Positions 19,659 through 28,812 of a stretch of DNA of 64,000 bases are shown here, piece after piece. The DNA is taken from NCBI RefSeq assembly GCF_013283855.1, contig NZ_CP054056.1, forward strand, positions 682,001-746,000, given 5' to 3'. The DNA is from Aquiluna borgnonia. GTDB lineage: Bacteria > Actinomycetota > Actinomycetes > Actinomycetales > Microbacteriaceae. The stretch's first letter is position 1, and each line of letters opens with the position of its first letter. Both the position numbers and the translations under genes were made by a program. The notes under the pieces are model-generated. The model made no database searches. It was not told where the DNA came from and saw only the letters and a list, made by a program, of their open reading frames with translations.

Positions 19659-21503
19659 ATGTCTCGCTTTGCGCGGGTGGTGGTGGAGTCGGATCTCATT
19701 CAACTTGATAGAGAATTCGATTTCATCATCCCCGACGCACTTCAAGACAAGGTCAAACTGGGATCAAGGGTTCAGTTCCCGCTGGGCAGACTCAAAAAGT
19801 TGCAAACCGGTTTTGTCACTCAAATTCTGCAGGCCAGCTCCTTCGCTGCCTCAGAGCTGACCGGAATTATCGGTGACCAACCACCCACCAACCAAGAGGT
19901 CCTGGACTTCACCAAAAAGGCAGCCCTCAGGCAGTGCGTGGCTCACGGCGAAGTTCTGAAACTTGCGGTCCCAGATTTCATGCCGCGCACACTGGTGCCC
20001 GAGCTTTCCAGGGGCGAGCTTCCTCAAGTCACTTTTCCCAAACTGCCAGGTGCAGAGAAACGGGCTGCTCGAAGTGCAATTCTTAGCTCCGCTAGGCACG
20101 TTTCCCACGAGGGGCTCAGATTCCCCGATTGGTGCTGGCTCCTGGTTGAGGCTGCCCATAAAAAATTGCAGTCTGGAAAATCATCCATTCTGATTCTTCC
20201 CGAGCAAGATCAGATTTCGCAGTTACGCGACCTCTTTATCGCTGTGGGGCTTGGTTCGTGGCTTCGCAGCTACGGCCTTGGAACTAAAAAGTCCGATCGC
20301 TTCATTCAGCACCAGCAGATTCTGGCCAGTGACGAGGTAATAGCAATCGGGACCCGAACAGCCATTTATGCCCCGGTTACTAAATTGGGGCTGATAGCCA
20401 TTTTTGACGATGGTGACGAGTCACTCAGGGAACAAGGGTCGCCCCACACCCACGCTCGAGAACTTGCAATGATTAGGGCTTCGAATTCAACCGAGCTGAT
20501 GTTCGTCGCCAACTACCGAACCGCCGAGGTGCAGCGCCTAGTAGAAATCGGATTCCTAAAAGACTCGGCAATAACCTTGCCGCCGCCACGGCTCTCCTTC
20601 ACTCAACCAGGCTCAAGGCTCGATGCCGCCGCGTTTAGAGTGATCCGAGACGCGCTAGACACTGGTCCGGTGCTAATGCTCGTGCCGCGGAAGGGTTCAT
20701 CGGCTTCGCTATTCTGTGCCGGATGCGGATCTAGGGTCCGTTGCCAGAGCTGCCGCGGCCCAGTCTGGGAGCCAACGACAGGCAACCATCAGTGTCGACT
20801 TTGCAGCAGATTCGCTTTCGGTTGTGGGGAGTGCGGATCCAGTCAGGTGAGGCTTGGGCGCACAGGAACCGCGCGTTCTGTCACCGAAATTGGTAAGGCT
20901 TTCCCAGGAACGCAGATTTCGGAATCGACTCAGGAAGTCAAACCGGGTCGCATAAAGAGTAAAAACCATATCGTGATTGCCACGCCGGGTTCCGCACCCA
21001 GGACTCGGGATGGCTATCAGGCGGTCTTGGTCCTGGATCCTGATGTCTGGCTTTCAATCCCGAGCCTAAGAGCGGAACAGAATGCAATTCGCGACTGGAT
21101 GGAGGCCTTTGAGCTGCTCTCGGACACGGGTCGAGGCCTAATAGTTGGAATCGATCAGCATCTGGGGCAGGCAATTGCGCTGGGGCAGCATCGCCAGCTC
21201 GCATCAACAAGCCTCACCGACCTTGGCCAGCTCAAGCTTCCACCTGCCACTCGCATCGCTTCGCTCGAGTCAGAAGCACAAGGATTGCAGGAGCTGCTCA
21301 CCCAACTAACCGAGCTCGGGGCAACCGTTCTCAACAGCGACATGTCTGACCCAGCCAAAGCCTTGATCCGGTTCAGCTATAACTCTGGACCGGAGATAGC
21401 CCAGGCCATCAGGGCTACAGCCCTAAAAACGAATACTCGACTCGTTGCGGGATCTAAGCGGCGAGGCCTAAAGGTGGTCATGGATGATCCCACTGCACTG
21501 TAG
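19659..21503 (+). CDS. priA: PriA-like primosomal protein N', helicase motifs lost
   Basis: A 614-residue homologue of the replication-restart protein PriA. The N-terminal 3'-DNA-end-binding domain is recognisable (residues 1-100). The P-loop expected before the helicase core is absent (the region reads SSILILPEQDQ) and the DEEH box is replaced by DDGDES, so ATP-driven unwinding is unlikely. The zinc-binding Cys pairs remain: CAGC, CQSC, CRLC and CGEC between about residues 352 and 390. Degenerate PriA at this place between metK and fmt is known across actinobacteria; it may act as a structural loader or DNA-binding factor. Confidence 0.9.
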   Translation: MSRFARVVVESDLIQLDREFDFIIPDALQDKVKLGSRVQFPLGRLKKLQTGFVTQILQASSFAASELTGIIGDQPPTNQEVLDFTKKAALRQCVAHGEVLKLAVPDFMPRTLVPELSRGELPQVTFPKLPGAEKRAARSAILSSARHVSHEGLRFPDWCWLLVEAAHKKLQSGKSSILILPEQDQISQLRDLFIAVGLGSWLRSYGLGTKKSDRFIQHQQILASDEVIAIGTRTAIYAPVTKLGLIAIFDDGDESLREQGSPHTHARELAMIRASNSTELMFVANYRTAEVQRLVEIGFLKDSAITLPPPRLSFTQPGSRLDAAAFRVIRDALDTGPVLMLVPRKGSSASLFCAGCGSRVRCQSCRGPVWEPTTGNHQCRLCSRFAFGCGECGSSQVRLGRTGTARSVTEIGKAFPGTQISESTQEVKPGRIKSKNHIVIATPGSAPRTRDGYQAVLVLDPDVWLSIPSLRAEQNAIRDWMEAFELLSDTGRGLIVGIDQHLGQAIALGQHRQLASTSLTDLGQLKLPPATRIASLESEAQGLQELLTQLTELGATVLNSDMSDPAKALIRFSYNSGPEIAQAIRATALKTNTRLVAGSKRRGLKVVMDDPTAL

Positions 21504-21515
21504 GTTTAGCTGGCC

Positions 21516-22421
21516 ATGAGACTCTTTTTTGCTGGGACCCCAGCTAACGCTGCCTTGGCTCTTGAGCATCTTGTAGGGCAGCACGAAATCGTCGGCGTCT
21601 TGACTCGCGAGGACGCTGCCGTGGGGCGCAAGAAAGTGATGACGCCCTCTCCCGTTGCACAATCAGCTGAAAAGCTCGGCCTGCACATCATCAAGGCGAA
21701 TCGGGTGACTGAGGCCGTTGTCCAAGAAGTTGTCAGCCTCAATCCAAATCTCGGGCTGGTGATCGCTTACGGCGGCATGATCCCGAAGACGCTTTTGGAT
21801 CAGCTCGAATTCTGGAACCTTCACTTCAGCATTCTGCCCATGTGGCGCGGGGCGACCCCGCTTCAGCACTCGATCATGCACGGCACGAAGACCGGGGTGA
21901 GCCTATTCCGTCTTGATCAGGGGCTCGACACCGGCGACCTGGTGGGAACTGCAGAGCTTGTTCTTGGCGGCAACGAGAGCACTGCGCAAGCTTTGCCAAG
22001 ATTTACTCTGGCTGGGTTGGAGCTTTTTCAGAGGGTGACGTCGGAGCCAGTGAACTACATGCCGCAGCAGGGTGGTACAAGCTACGCGCCGAAATTCACT
22101 CGTCAGGACGCCAGGCTCTCACTGAGTGACAGTGCCGATCAGCTGCACCGAAAAGTTTTAGCCTTCAATCCCGAGCCCGTTGCATGGCTGGAATGTGGTG
22201 GCGAGCCGATCCGAATATTCGAAACGCGAAGCCTGGGGGCAACGGATTGGACTACTGGCGAGCACAGGCCCGGGCGGGTAACGGTAAGCGGTGGGAAAGT
22301 CCTCCTTGAATGCGCCAACGGTACTCAACTCGAGCTGCTTCTGGTTCAACCGGCGGGTAAAAACATCATGAGGGCGGGGGATTGGTTCAGGGGGCAAACG
22401 ACAGAGGTGAAATTTGTCTAA
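21516..22421 (+). CDS. fmt: Methionyl-tRNA formyltransferase
   Basis: Formylates initiator Met-tRNA with 10-formyl-THF. The 301-residue protein has an N-terminal formyltransferase Rossmann domain starting MRLFFAGTP, the catalytic NLHFSILPMWRGATPLQ stretch (Asn and His, with SILP in place of the common SLLP) near residues 109-125, and the LDTGDL motif with the catalytic Asp, followed by a C-terminal OB-fold tRNA-binding domain. Twelve bases separate it from priA; TAGGTT in that gap ends ten bases before the ATG and might be a weak -10. It overlaps rsmB by eight bases. Confidence 0.96.
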   Translation: MRLFFAGTPANAALALEHLVGQHEIVGVLTREDAAVGRKKVMTPSPVAQSAEKLGLHIIKANRVTEAVVQEVVSLNPNLGLVIAYGGMIPKTLLDQLEFWNLHFSILPMWRGATPLQHSIMHGTKTGVSLFRLDQGLDTGDLVGTAELVLGGNESTAQALPRFTLAGLELFQRVTSEPVNYMPQQGGTSYAPKFTRQDARLSLSDSADQLHRKVLAFNPEPVAWLECGGEPIRIFETRSLGATDWTTGEHRPGRVTVSGGKVLLECANGTQLELLLVQPAGKNIMRAGDWFRGQTTEVKFV

Positions 22422-23733
22422 TCCACGTCAGGTCGCGCTCGATCTTCTCCTTCGAGTCGAGGAGACCGACAGTTACATCAACCTGCTGCTGTCCTCGGTC
22501 CTTGAGAAATCCGGACTACCCGAGATCGACCGCGGGCTGGTGCAGGAACTCAGCTACGGAGCCCTGAGGTGGCAACTGCAGTATGACGAGTTCATTAACC
22601 TTCTGACTCCGGGAAAGGTTCTCTCGGCAAAGGTGCGAATTTCCCTAAGGCTTGGGTTGCATCAGCTTTTCCGGATGCGGGTGCCCGCCCACGCGGCAAT
22701 CCATGAGACCGTAGAGATGGTAAAGCGTTTTGAGCGCAGTGCTGCGGGTCTGGTAAATGCCGTTCTAAGGAACTGCGATCGCGCAGGTTTCGATTCTCTG
22801 CTCGGGCAGGTTACGGAAAATAAGCCAGCCATTGAAGTGATGGCAATCACTCATTCGCATCCAAAATGGGTTGTTACCGCATTGATCAGCGCCTTGGAAC
22901 TGGATGGCAAGGGCGGGGAGATTGAACAGCTGTTGATCGCCAACAACGATACCCCGGAGATCAATCTTGCCGCCCTACCAGGTTCGAATGCCCAACAAGC
23001 GCTCCTAGAGCTCGGCCTAACTCCTGGGGACGCATCGCCAATTTCATTCATCGCCCACGGAAATCCTGAACCTCTCCTCGCCACACCCGGGGTCAGGGTT
23101 CAGGATCAGGGCTCGCAGCTGGTCGCCCTAGCTCTTCTTGCGGTAGGGGATAAATCGGGCAGCTGGTTAGACATGTGCTCTGGGCCAGGCGGTAAGTCTG
23201 CGCTATTGCAAGCTGGAATTGCTGAGCAGGGCGGACTGCTCGACTGCCTCGAACCAGCTCCTCATCGAGCTGAGTTGGTAAGGCAGGCGCTGAACCCCAA
23301 GCTGCAGGCGAACGTGATTGTTGGCTATGGGCAAGAGGCAAAGCAAAACAGCTACGACGCAATTCTGCTTGACGCCCCGTGCAGTGGATTGGGTTCGGTG
23401 CGCAGGAAACCCGAGTCGCGCTGGCGCAAAACTCCAGAGCAACTTGCCAATCTCACCAAGATCCAGGCAGAGCTGCTTGAGGCAGCGGTATTAGCCCTCA
23501 AATCCGGGGGTTACCTGCTCTACTCAACCTGCTCACCGATAGTCGTCGAAACCAACACGCAGGTGAAATTGATTCTGGATAGGCACCCTGAGCTAGAGCT
23601 TGAGAATGCCAATCAGGTACTGAACGGGATCAATCCCTCGTTGCAGCTTCCCAGCGGAAGAAAAACAGCTCAGCTCTGGACTCACCTGCACACCACGGAC
23701 GCCATGTTCATGGCGCTAATTCGCAAGAAGTAG
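22414..23733 (+). CDS. rsmB: 16S rRNA (cytosine-967) methyltransferase RsmB/Sun
   Basis: Methylates C967 of 16S rRNA. The 439-residue protein has an N-terminal NusB-like RNA-binding domain (about residues 1-135) and a C-terminal SAM-dependent methyltransferase with DMCSGPGGKSALL for SAM, LLDAPCSGLGSVRRKPE with the release Cys, and the nucleophile Cys in LYSTCSP. The TTG start at 22414 is supported by AGAGGTGA four bases upstream and overlaps the fmt stop by eight bases. The stop TAG begins a TAGGCT box that may serve rpe. Confidence 0.93.
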   Translation: MSNPRQVALDLLLRVEETDSYINLLLSSVLEKSGLPEIDRGLVQELSYGALRWQLQYDEFINLLTPGKVLSAKVRISLRLGLHQLFRMRVPAHAAIHETVEMVKRFERSAAGLVNAVLRNCDRAGFDSLLGQVTENKPAIEVMAITHSHPKWVVTALISALELDGKGGEIEQLLIANNDTPEINLAALPGSNAQQALLELGLTPGDASPISFIAHGNPEPLLATPGVRVQDQGSQLVALALLAVGDKSGSWLDMCSGPGGKSALLQAGIAEQGGLLDCLEPAPHRAELVRQALNPKLQANVIVGYGQEAKQNSYDAILLDAPCSGLGSVRRKPESRWRKTPEQLANLTKIQAELLEAAVLALKSGGYLLYSTCSPIVVETNTQVKLILDRHPELELENANQVLNGINPSLQLPSGRKTAQLWTHLHTTDAMFMALIRKK

Positions 23734-23736
23734 GCT
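23731..23736 (+). promoter_or_regulatory. Possible -10 box of a leaderless rpe transcript
   Basis: TAGGCT lies at -12 to -7 from the rpe ATG and starts with the rsmB stop codon. The nine-base gap lacks a Shine-Dalgarno sequence. This is the same arrangement seen before aroQ. Confidence 0.4.
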
Positions 23737-23742
23737 GGACGC

Positions 23743-24399
23743 ATGAGCATTCATCCGTCAATACTGAGCGCAGATTTTGCGAATTTGCAGGCAGAGCTTG
23801 AAAGTATTGCTTCGGCTGATGCAGCACATGTTGACGTAATGGACAACCACTTCGTTCCCAATTTGACCCTTGGGCTCCCGATCGTTCAGCGTCTTCAGGA
23901 AGTCTCGAAGATTCCGCTGGATGTTCACCTGATGATTGATGACCCAGATCACTGGGTCCCAAAGTACGCCGAGCTTGGGGTGGACTCAGTGACTTTTCAC
24001 CTGGAGGCCGCCAAGGATCCATTGGCTTTGACGAGAACGCTTCGATCCATCGGTGCTCAAGCTGCCATCGCCATCAAACCGGGAACGCCCGTTACTGATG
24101 TCGTTGAACTGCTTCCGGAGATAGACATGTTGCTGGTGATGACCGTGGAGCCTGGATTTGGTGGCCAAAAGTTGATTTCGGAAACTCTCGCCAAGATTGT
24201 CCAGGCGCGAAGCGAGATTCGAAAGCGAGGCCTAACAATTGCGCTGCAGGTGGATGGCGGAGTCACGGAATCCAACATCAGTGAACTTGCAGAGCTAGGA
24301 GCAGATTGCTTCGTCGCCGGATCGGCCGTGTTCAATTTTGAAAATCGTGCACTGCAAATCAGTAAGCTTCGGGAGCTTTCTGGCTCTCATTCTCACTAG
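23743..24399 (+). CDS. rpe: Ribulose-phosphate 3-epimerase
   Basis: Interconverts ribulose 5-phosphate and xylulose 5-phosphate in the pentose-phosphate pathway. The 218-residue TIM-barrel protein begins with the conserved SILSADFANL, has the metal and catalytic segments HVDVMDNHFVPNLTLG and VHLMI, the MTVEPGFGGQ motif, and QVDGGV near residue 167. It sits away from the pentose-phosphate operon at the far end of the window, which is usual in this group. The 3' end is followed by an 18-base gap and hisE. Confidence 0.96.
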   Translation: MSIHPSILSADFANLQAELESIASADAAHVDVMDNHFVPNLTLGLPIVQRLQEVSKIPLDVHLMIDDPDHWVPKYAELGVDSVTFHLEAAKDPLALTRTLRSIGAQAAIAIKPGTPVTDVVELLPEIDMLLVMTVEPGFGGQKLISETLAKIVQARSEIRKRGLTIALQVDGGVTESNISELAELGADCFVAGSAVFNFENRALQISKLRELSGSHSH

Positions 24400-24404
24400 C
24401 CCAG

Positions 24405-24410
24405 TAACCT
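24405..24410 (+). promoter_or_regulatory. Possible -10 box upstream of hisE
   Basis: TAACCT ends eight bases before the hisE ATG, one base further than the strict leaderless spacing. No Shine-Dalgarno sequence lies in the rpe-hisE gap. It could be the promoter of the hisE-to-trpA run; no -35 is evident. Confidence 0.35.
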
Positions 24411-24417
24411 ATACCCC

Positions 24418-24681
24418 ATGAAATCCTTTGATCAGCTCTTTGAAGAGCTTCTCCAGCGCAACGAGGAGCGTCCAGTTGGGTCACGCTCCACGGAACTGCT
24501 GGAGCAGGGAGTTCATGCGATTGGGAAAAAGATTGTTGAAGAGGCCGCTGAGGTTTGGATGGCTGCCGAGCACGAGTCGGACGAACAGCTTGCGCTTGAG
24601 GCGTCTCAGTTGATTTACCACCTCCAGTTGATTTTGATTTCTAGGGGTATTCCACTTTCCAAGGTAGAGGAGAAGCTCTAG
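24418..24681 (+). CDS. hisE: Phosphoribosyl-ATP pyrophosphatase
   Basis: Hydrolyses PR-ATP to PR-AMP, second step of histidine synthesis. The 87-residue protein is of the MazG-like all-alpha HisE family: a [26 protein letters not shown]-type core is visible at residues 22-47, where the two Glu of EEAAEV bind magnesium, followed by [16 protein letters not shown]. The stop shares one base with the hisG GTG. HisE and HisI are separate proteins here rather than the fused HisIE of enterics. Confidence 0.95.
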   Translation: MKSFDQLFEELLQRNEERPVGSRSTELLEQGVHAIGKKIVEEAAEVWMAAEHESDEQLALEASQLIYHLQLILISRGIPLSKVEEKL

Positions 24682-25523
24682 TGCTTAGAGTTGCTGTCCC
24701 AAACAAGGGCATTTTGTCGGATTCAGCGGTCTCCATGCTCAAGGAGGCTGGATATGCAACCCGCCGAGACTCTGCCGAGCTGCACCTGGTTGATCAGGAG
24801 AACCAGATTGAGTTCTTCTATCTCCGCCCCCGAGACATCGCCACCTACGTCGGCTCAGGCTCCTTGGACGTTGGCCTGACCGGCCTTGACCTGCTGCACG
24901 ATTCTCAGTCGAGGGCCGTTGAGGTGGCAGATCTTGGATTTGGTGGTTCGACTTTCAGGTTTGCTGCCCCCGAGGGGTCGAGCTTTCGCGAGCTTTCAGA
25001 TTTAGCGGGAAAGCGACTTGCTACCGCTTATCCAAATTTGATCTCTGATTACCTGGCCAGCCACGGGGTCAGCGTCGAAATAGTGAAACTGGACGGTGCC
25101 GTTGAATCCGCCGTTCGACTCGGCGTTGCAGATGCCGTTGCCGACGTGGTCTCGACCGGAAACACCCTGCGCAAGGCTGGGCTGGCAATTTTCGGTCCGG
25201 TAATTCTCAAATCAACCGCTCGGCTTATTGCAGCTCCGGGAAAAACTGAGCTGGCATCCAAGCTCCTTCGCAGACTCCAGGGCGTGATAGTGGCTCGAGA
25301 GTACGTAATTTTTGATTACGACTGTCCCGTTGACCTTATTGAGAGGGCGTCGCAAGTCACCCCAGGGATTGAATCCCCGACTATTTCGCCGCTTGCCGAC
25401 AAAAACTGGGTTGCAGTGCGAGCCCTAGTCAAGGCGGAGCAGACGAATCAGGTTATGGACCAGCTTTATGAGCTTGGAGCGAGAGCGATTTTGGTTTCGG
25501 CTATCCACGCCGCGAGGATCTAG
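24681..25523 (+). CDS. hisG: ATP phosphoribosyltransferase, long form
   Basis: Catalyses the first, feedback-inhibited step of histidine synthesis from ATP and PRPP. The 280-residue length indicates the long hexameric form with a C-terminal ACT-like histidine-binding domain (about residues 205-280), so HisZ is not needed. Seen: [15 protein letters not shown] at the N-terminus, VGLTGLDLL near residue 70, and the PRPP loop [17 protein letters not shown]. The GTG start overlaps hisE by one base; the stop overlaps hisF by one base (TAGTG). Confidence 0.95.
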   Translation: MLRVAVPNKGILSDSAVSMLKEAGYATRRDSAELHLVDQENQIEFFYLRPRDIATYVGSGSLDVGLTGLDLLHDSQSRAVEVADLGFGGSTFRFAAPEGSSFRELSDLAGKRLATAYPNLISDYLASHGVSVEIVKLDGAVESAVRLGVADAVADVVSTGNTLRKAGLAIFGPVILKSTARLIAAPGKTELASKLLRRLQGVIVAREYVIFDYDCPVDLIERASQVTPGIESPTISPLADKNWVAVRALVKAEQTNQVMDQLYELGARAILVSAIHAARI

Positions 25524-26278
25524 TGAGCGCAATCAGGGTAATTCCATGTCTCGACGTGGCAGATGGGCGCGTAGTCAAGGGCGTCAATTTTGAAAATCTG
25601 CGCGACAGCGGCGACCCAATAGAGCTTGCGTCTCGTTACTACGAGGCTGGAGCTGACGAGATAACGTTTCTAGATGTTGCTGCCACGGTTGAAAACCGTT
25701 CTACTATGCACGCAGTGGTCACAGCTTGCGCCGAACAGGTATTCATTCCACTGACAGTTGGTGGTGGGATACGCGAACTTTCCGATGTGAGCAAACTCTT
25801 GGCAGTTGGCGCCGACAAGGTGTCGGTGGGTTCGGCCGGCATAGCAAACCCCAAACTGCTATCGGAAATTGCCCAAGAGCACGGAAATCAGGTGTTAGTC
25901 ATCTCGCTCGACCTGAAGCGAGCTGACACAAAATCTGGTTTCGGGGTCACCAGCCACGGTGGGCGGCGGCTAACTGAACTTGACGCGTTCGAGTGGGTAA
26001 CCCAGGTTCAGGGACTTGGCGCTGGAGAACTGCTTGTGAACAGCATCGATGCGGATGGCACCAGGGATGGCTTTGATCTGGAGCTAATTGAAAAGGTGCG
26101 AGCCATCTCTTCGGTTCCAATCATTGCCTCCGGCGGAGCCGGAACCGTGGATCACTTTGTTGAGGCCGCCCAGGCTGGTGCCGACGCGCTGCTGGCAGCA
26201 AGCGTTTTTCACGAACAGGTAATCTCAATCGCACAGGTCAAACAGGCACTTCGTGCGCAGGGAATTGAGGTTCGATGA
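25523..26278 (+). CDS. hisF: Imidazole glycerol phosphate synthase, cyclase subunit
   Basis: Uses PRFAR and ammonia from HisH to make imidazole glycerol phosphate and AICAR. The 251-residue half-barrel pair begins [16 protein letters not shown] with catalytic Asp11 and Lys19 region, and carries the second catalytic Asp in [13 protein letters not shown]. Both phosphate-binding loops (GGGIREL and ASGGAGT) are intact. Its partner hisH is not in the window. GTG start; overlaps hisI by four bases. Confidence 0.96.
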   Translation: MSAIRVIPCLDVADGRVVKGVNFENLRDSGDPIELASRYYEAGADEITFLDVAATVENRSTMHAVVTACAEQVFIPLTVGGGIRELSDVSKLLAVGADKVSVGSAGIANPKLLSEIAQEHGNQVLVISLDLKRADTKSGFGVTSHGGRRLTELDAFEWVTQVQGLGAGELLVNSIDADGTRDGFDLELIEKVRAISSVPIIASGGAGTVDHFVEAAQAGADALLAASVFHEQVISIAQVKQALRAQGIEVR

Positions 26279-26595
26279 GATTGCTTGAAATTGCAGAGGT
26301 TCGCTTCAACGATGCTGGACTTGTTCCAGTTGTGGTGCAGCAGCATAATTCAGGCAAAGTACTGATGCTGGCCTGGGCTAACGCGGAAACCCTCAGGGAA
26401 TCTATTGAGCTAGGTGAAATGGTCTATTTCTCGAGATCTAGAAACGAGCGCTGGCACAAGGGGGAGACCAGCGGAAATACCCAGCGGATTGTTGACCTAA
26501 GCCTTGACTGCGACGGGGATACCGTTCTAGCGATCGTAGATTCCCACGGTCCCGCCTGCCACAACGGCACCGAAACCTGCTTTGAGGAGCACTGA
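26275..26595 (+). CDS. hisI: Phosphoribosyl-AMP cyclohydrolase
   Basis: Opens the adenine ring of PR-AMP, third step of histidine synthesis. The 106-residue protein has the family core [28 protein letters not shown], the metal-binding DCDGD, and the zinc-ligand pattern [13 protein letters not shown] near the end. It is the last his gene before trp genes; the stop shares one base with trpE (TGATG), so histidine and tryptophan genes are translationally linked. Confidence 0.96.
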   Translation: MRLLEIAEVRFNDAGLVPVVVQQHNSGKVLMLAWANAETLRESIELGEMVYFSRSRNERWHKGETSGNTQRIVDLSLDCDGDTVLAIVDSHGPACHNGTETCFEEH

Positions 26596-28079
26596 TGCTG
26601 AGTTTTGAGCAGGTTTCCGAACTTAGTGCGAGCTACAACGTCATTCCGCTGACCAATAAGCTATTCTCCGGAACCGAAACGCCCTTGGGCATTTACCAAA
26701 AACTTTGCGGAGAGCGGCCCAACACTTTTTTGCTGGAATCCGCAGAGCAGGGCGTATGGGCGCGCTATTCGTTTATCGGAGTTCGATCCCGCGGGCAGCT
26801 AATAGCCTCTGAGACCAGGGCGCACTGGAATTCCAGCGAGGTTGCAACGCCAGAGGGGACGCTACCGGGCGAACCGCTGGAAGCCCTCGAATATTTGCAG
26901 CAGGCATGGAAATCTGCCCCAGCAGGATTTCCGCTCAATTCGGGTTTAGTCGGTTTCGTGAGCTGGGGGGCGGTAAATCTTCTGGAGAATCTGCCAGCCC
27001 CAAAGCCTAGAGACTATGAAATCCCGCTTTACGCGTTCAATCAGTTCTCCGAATTAGTGGTTATGGACCACAAAACCGCCGAGCTGATTTTGGTTAGCGT
27101 CATATTTGTCGATGATAAAGACCTCCACGCTAAGTATCTTGAGGCAACCAAGAACCTCGAGAATCTTGAGGCTGAGCTCAGGAAGCCAACCCTTTCGATG
27201 ATCTCGGAGCCCAGCTGGCCCTCACCGAATGTGGTCAAGCGAACTGAGCCCAAAGATTTCCTAGATCAAGTCGAGCGAGCCAAGCACCATGTTCGCCTTG
27301 GAGATGTGTTCCAGGTGGTCATCTCTCAGCGTTTCGACCAGGTGATTACTGCCGACGCGACAGAGGTATATCAGGCCATGCGAGCGGTAAACCCAAGCCC
27401 TTACATGTATTTGACGCGTTGGGAAGATCAGGGCGGGCGTTTCGAGATCGTTGGATCGTCGCCGGAGGCTCTGGTCAAGGTCACCGATGGCAAGGCCATA
27501 ACCCATCCAATTGCTGGTTCCAGACCCCGGGGCGAGGATGCCACCGCCGACAATGCTCTGGCAGATGAACTATTGAATGACGCGAAAGAGCGCAGCGAAC
27601 ACCTGATGCTGGTCGACCTGGCTCGAAATGACCTTTTGAAAGTATGCGAACCGCAGTCCCTGCGAGTGACAGAGTTCATGCAAATCCACAGGTTCAGCCA
27701 CATCATGCACCTGGTTTCAACCGTGGAGGGTCAAATGAGAGCGGGACTTGGGCCCGTAGCCGCGCTGCGAGCAACGTTCCCGGCCGGAACCCTATCGGGA
27801 GCCCCAAAACCTCGGGCCCTTGAGATCATCCATGATCTTGAGCCCGCCTATCGAGGACTATTCGGTGGAGTGGTTGGCTACTTCGACTTTGAGGGTAACT
27901 CCGATCTGGCAATAGCAATCCGCACCGCTCTAATCAGAGATGGCGTGGCCCATGTGCAGGCTGGCGCGGGCATTGTGCTCGATTCCATCCCAGCGTCGGA
28001 ATACGCCGAGACGGAGGCAAAGGCGGCAGTTGTGCTCAAAACCGTAGCCGCAGCGAATGCGATGCACGTTGAAAGCTAG
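26595..28079 (+). CDS. trpE: Anthranilate synthase component I
   Basis: Converts chorismate (with ammonia from the TrpG subunit) to anthranilate. The 494-residue protein has the tryptophan feedback-site element FLLESAEQG at about residue 45, the chorismate-binding C-terminal domain with HPIAGSRPRG, HLMLVDLARND, FPAGTLSGAPKPRA and the final YRGLFGGVVGY. The LLES element suggests feedback control by tryptophan. trpG/trpD are not adjacent. It overlaps the next membrane-protein gene by 23 bases if the upstream ATG of that gene is used. Confidence 0.95.
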   Translation: MLSFEQVSELSASYNVIPLTNKLFSGTETPLGIYQKLCGERPNTFLLESAEQGVWARYSFIGVRSRGQLIASETRAHWNSSEVATPEGTLPGEPLEALEYLQQAWKSAPAGFPLNSGLVGFVSWGAVNLLENLPAPKPRDYEIPLYAFNQFSELVVMDHKTAELILVSVIFVDDKDLHAKYLEATKNLENLEAELRKPTLSMISEPSWPSPNVVKRTEPKDFLDQVERAKHHVRLGDVFQVVISQRFDQVITADATEVYQAMRAVNPSPYMYLTRWEDQGGRFEIVGSSPEALVKVTDGKAITHPIAGSRPRGEDATADNALADELLNDAKERSEHLMLVDLARNDLLKVCEPQSLRVTEFMQIHRFSHIMHLVSTVEGQMRAGLGPVAALRATFPAGTLSGAPKPRALEIIHDLEPAYRGLFGGVVGYFDFEGNSDLAIAIRTALIRDGVAHVQAGAGIVLDSIPASEYAETEAKAAVVLKTVAAANAMHVES

Positions 28080-28554
28080 GTCATTTGCGGCAGCTGGTCT
28101 GGTGGCGACCTGGTGGATCACGGTCAACCTCAGCTGGGTAATCGTTGGTGAACGAGAACTAACCGGTGCCCAGCTAGCCCCACTGGCCAATTTAGTTCCA
28201 GGCATTGCCATCACAGCCCTGCTGATTTCCCTTTACGGCAAGGCGGTGCGGTTGTTATTCGTGCTCTCCGGTGCCGCACTGATTGCGTTGGGCACGTGGA
28301 TACTTGCCACTAACTGGAGCGAACAGCCGGCGGTAATCACAATCCTCGAGGAGCTATCTGGCGTTCTAAATGCCGATCAGCACGCAGCGGGAGTTTATGT
28401 TGAACAACTGACGGCAAGCTACCTAAGTGGCGTGCTGGCCGTGATCGCGGGAGCACTGATTTTAATTTTTGGGCTGAGAAGACCTGGTCTTTCAGTTAGG
28501 CCAGAGCGTGAGAGAGTTGAAGATAACCGCTCGCTGTGGGATGAACAGACCTAG
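28057..28554 (+). CDS. Trp biosynthesis-associated membrane protein
   Basis: A 165-residue membrane protein of the Trp-operon-associated family that lies between trpE and trpC in many actinobacteria; its function is unknown. Hydropathy by eye gives four helices: about residues 9-29 (cytoplasmic start KARSF), 44-58, 64-86 and 121-140, with a basic, charged C-terminal tail. The start is uncertain: ATG at 28057 overlaps trpE by 23 bases, while TTG at 28069 would overlap by 11; neither has a clear ribosome-binding site. Identification rests on position, size and topology. Confidence 0.8.
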   Translation: MRCTLKARSFAAAGLVATWWITVNLSWVIVGERELTGAQLAPLANLVPGIAITALLISLYGKAVRLLFVLSGAALIALGTWILATNWSEQPAVITILEELSGVLNADQHAAGVYVEQLTASYLSGVLAVIAGALILIFGLRRPGLSVRPERERVEDNRSLWDEQT

Positions 28555-28590
28555 GCTCTTGGTAAGCTTTTTGAGTCGAAAGAGAAGAAC

Positions 28591-28812
28591 ATGACACAGC
28601 ACAGCGACCCCGGCCACGGAAACTCGGTAGCCTCCTGGACCACCGTAATCATCATTCTGGTGGCATTCACCGTCGGCACTTTCTTCTTCTTCCTGGACAA
28701 CGCTGCGATGGTCTGGGCTTCAGCCGGACTGGTAGTTGTTGGCCTAATCGCAGGCTGGGCCCTAAAGCAAGCCGGATACGGTGTTGGCGGTAAGCACACC
28801 AAAGCGCACTAG
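28591..28812 (+). CDS. Small HGxxPAAW-like membrane protein (DUF6704 type)
   Basis: A 73-residue protein with two predicted transmembrane helices at about residues 18-36 and 41-60 and a His/Lys-rich C-terminus. The N-terminal GHGNSVASWTTV resembles the HGxxPAAWTxV motif of a small actinobacterial family found next to trpC, with S-V-A-S replacing the usual P-A-A positions. AGAGAAG gives a ribosome-binding site eight bases before the ATG. The stop shares one base with the trpC GTG. Function unknown; position suggests a link with tryptophan synthesis or simply operon hitch-hiking. Confidence 0.75.
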   Translation: MTQHSDPGHGNSVASWTTVIIILVAFTVGTFFFFLDNAAMVWASAGLVVVGLIAGWALKQAGYGVGGKHTKAH

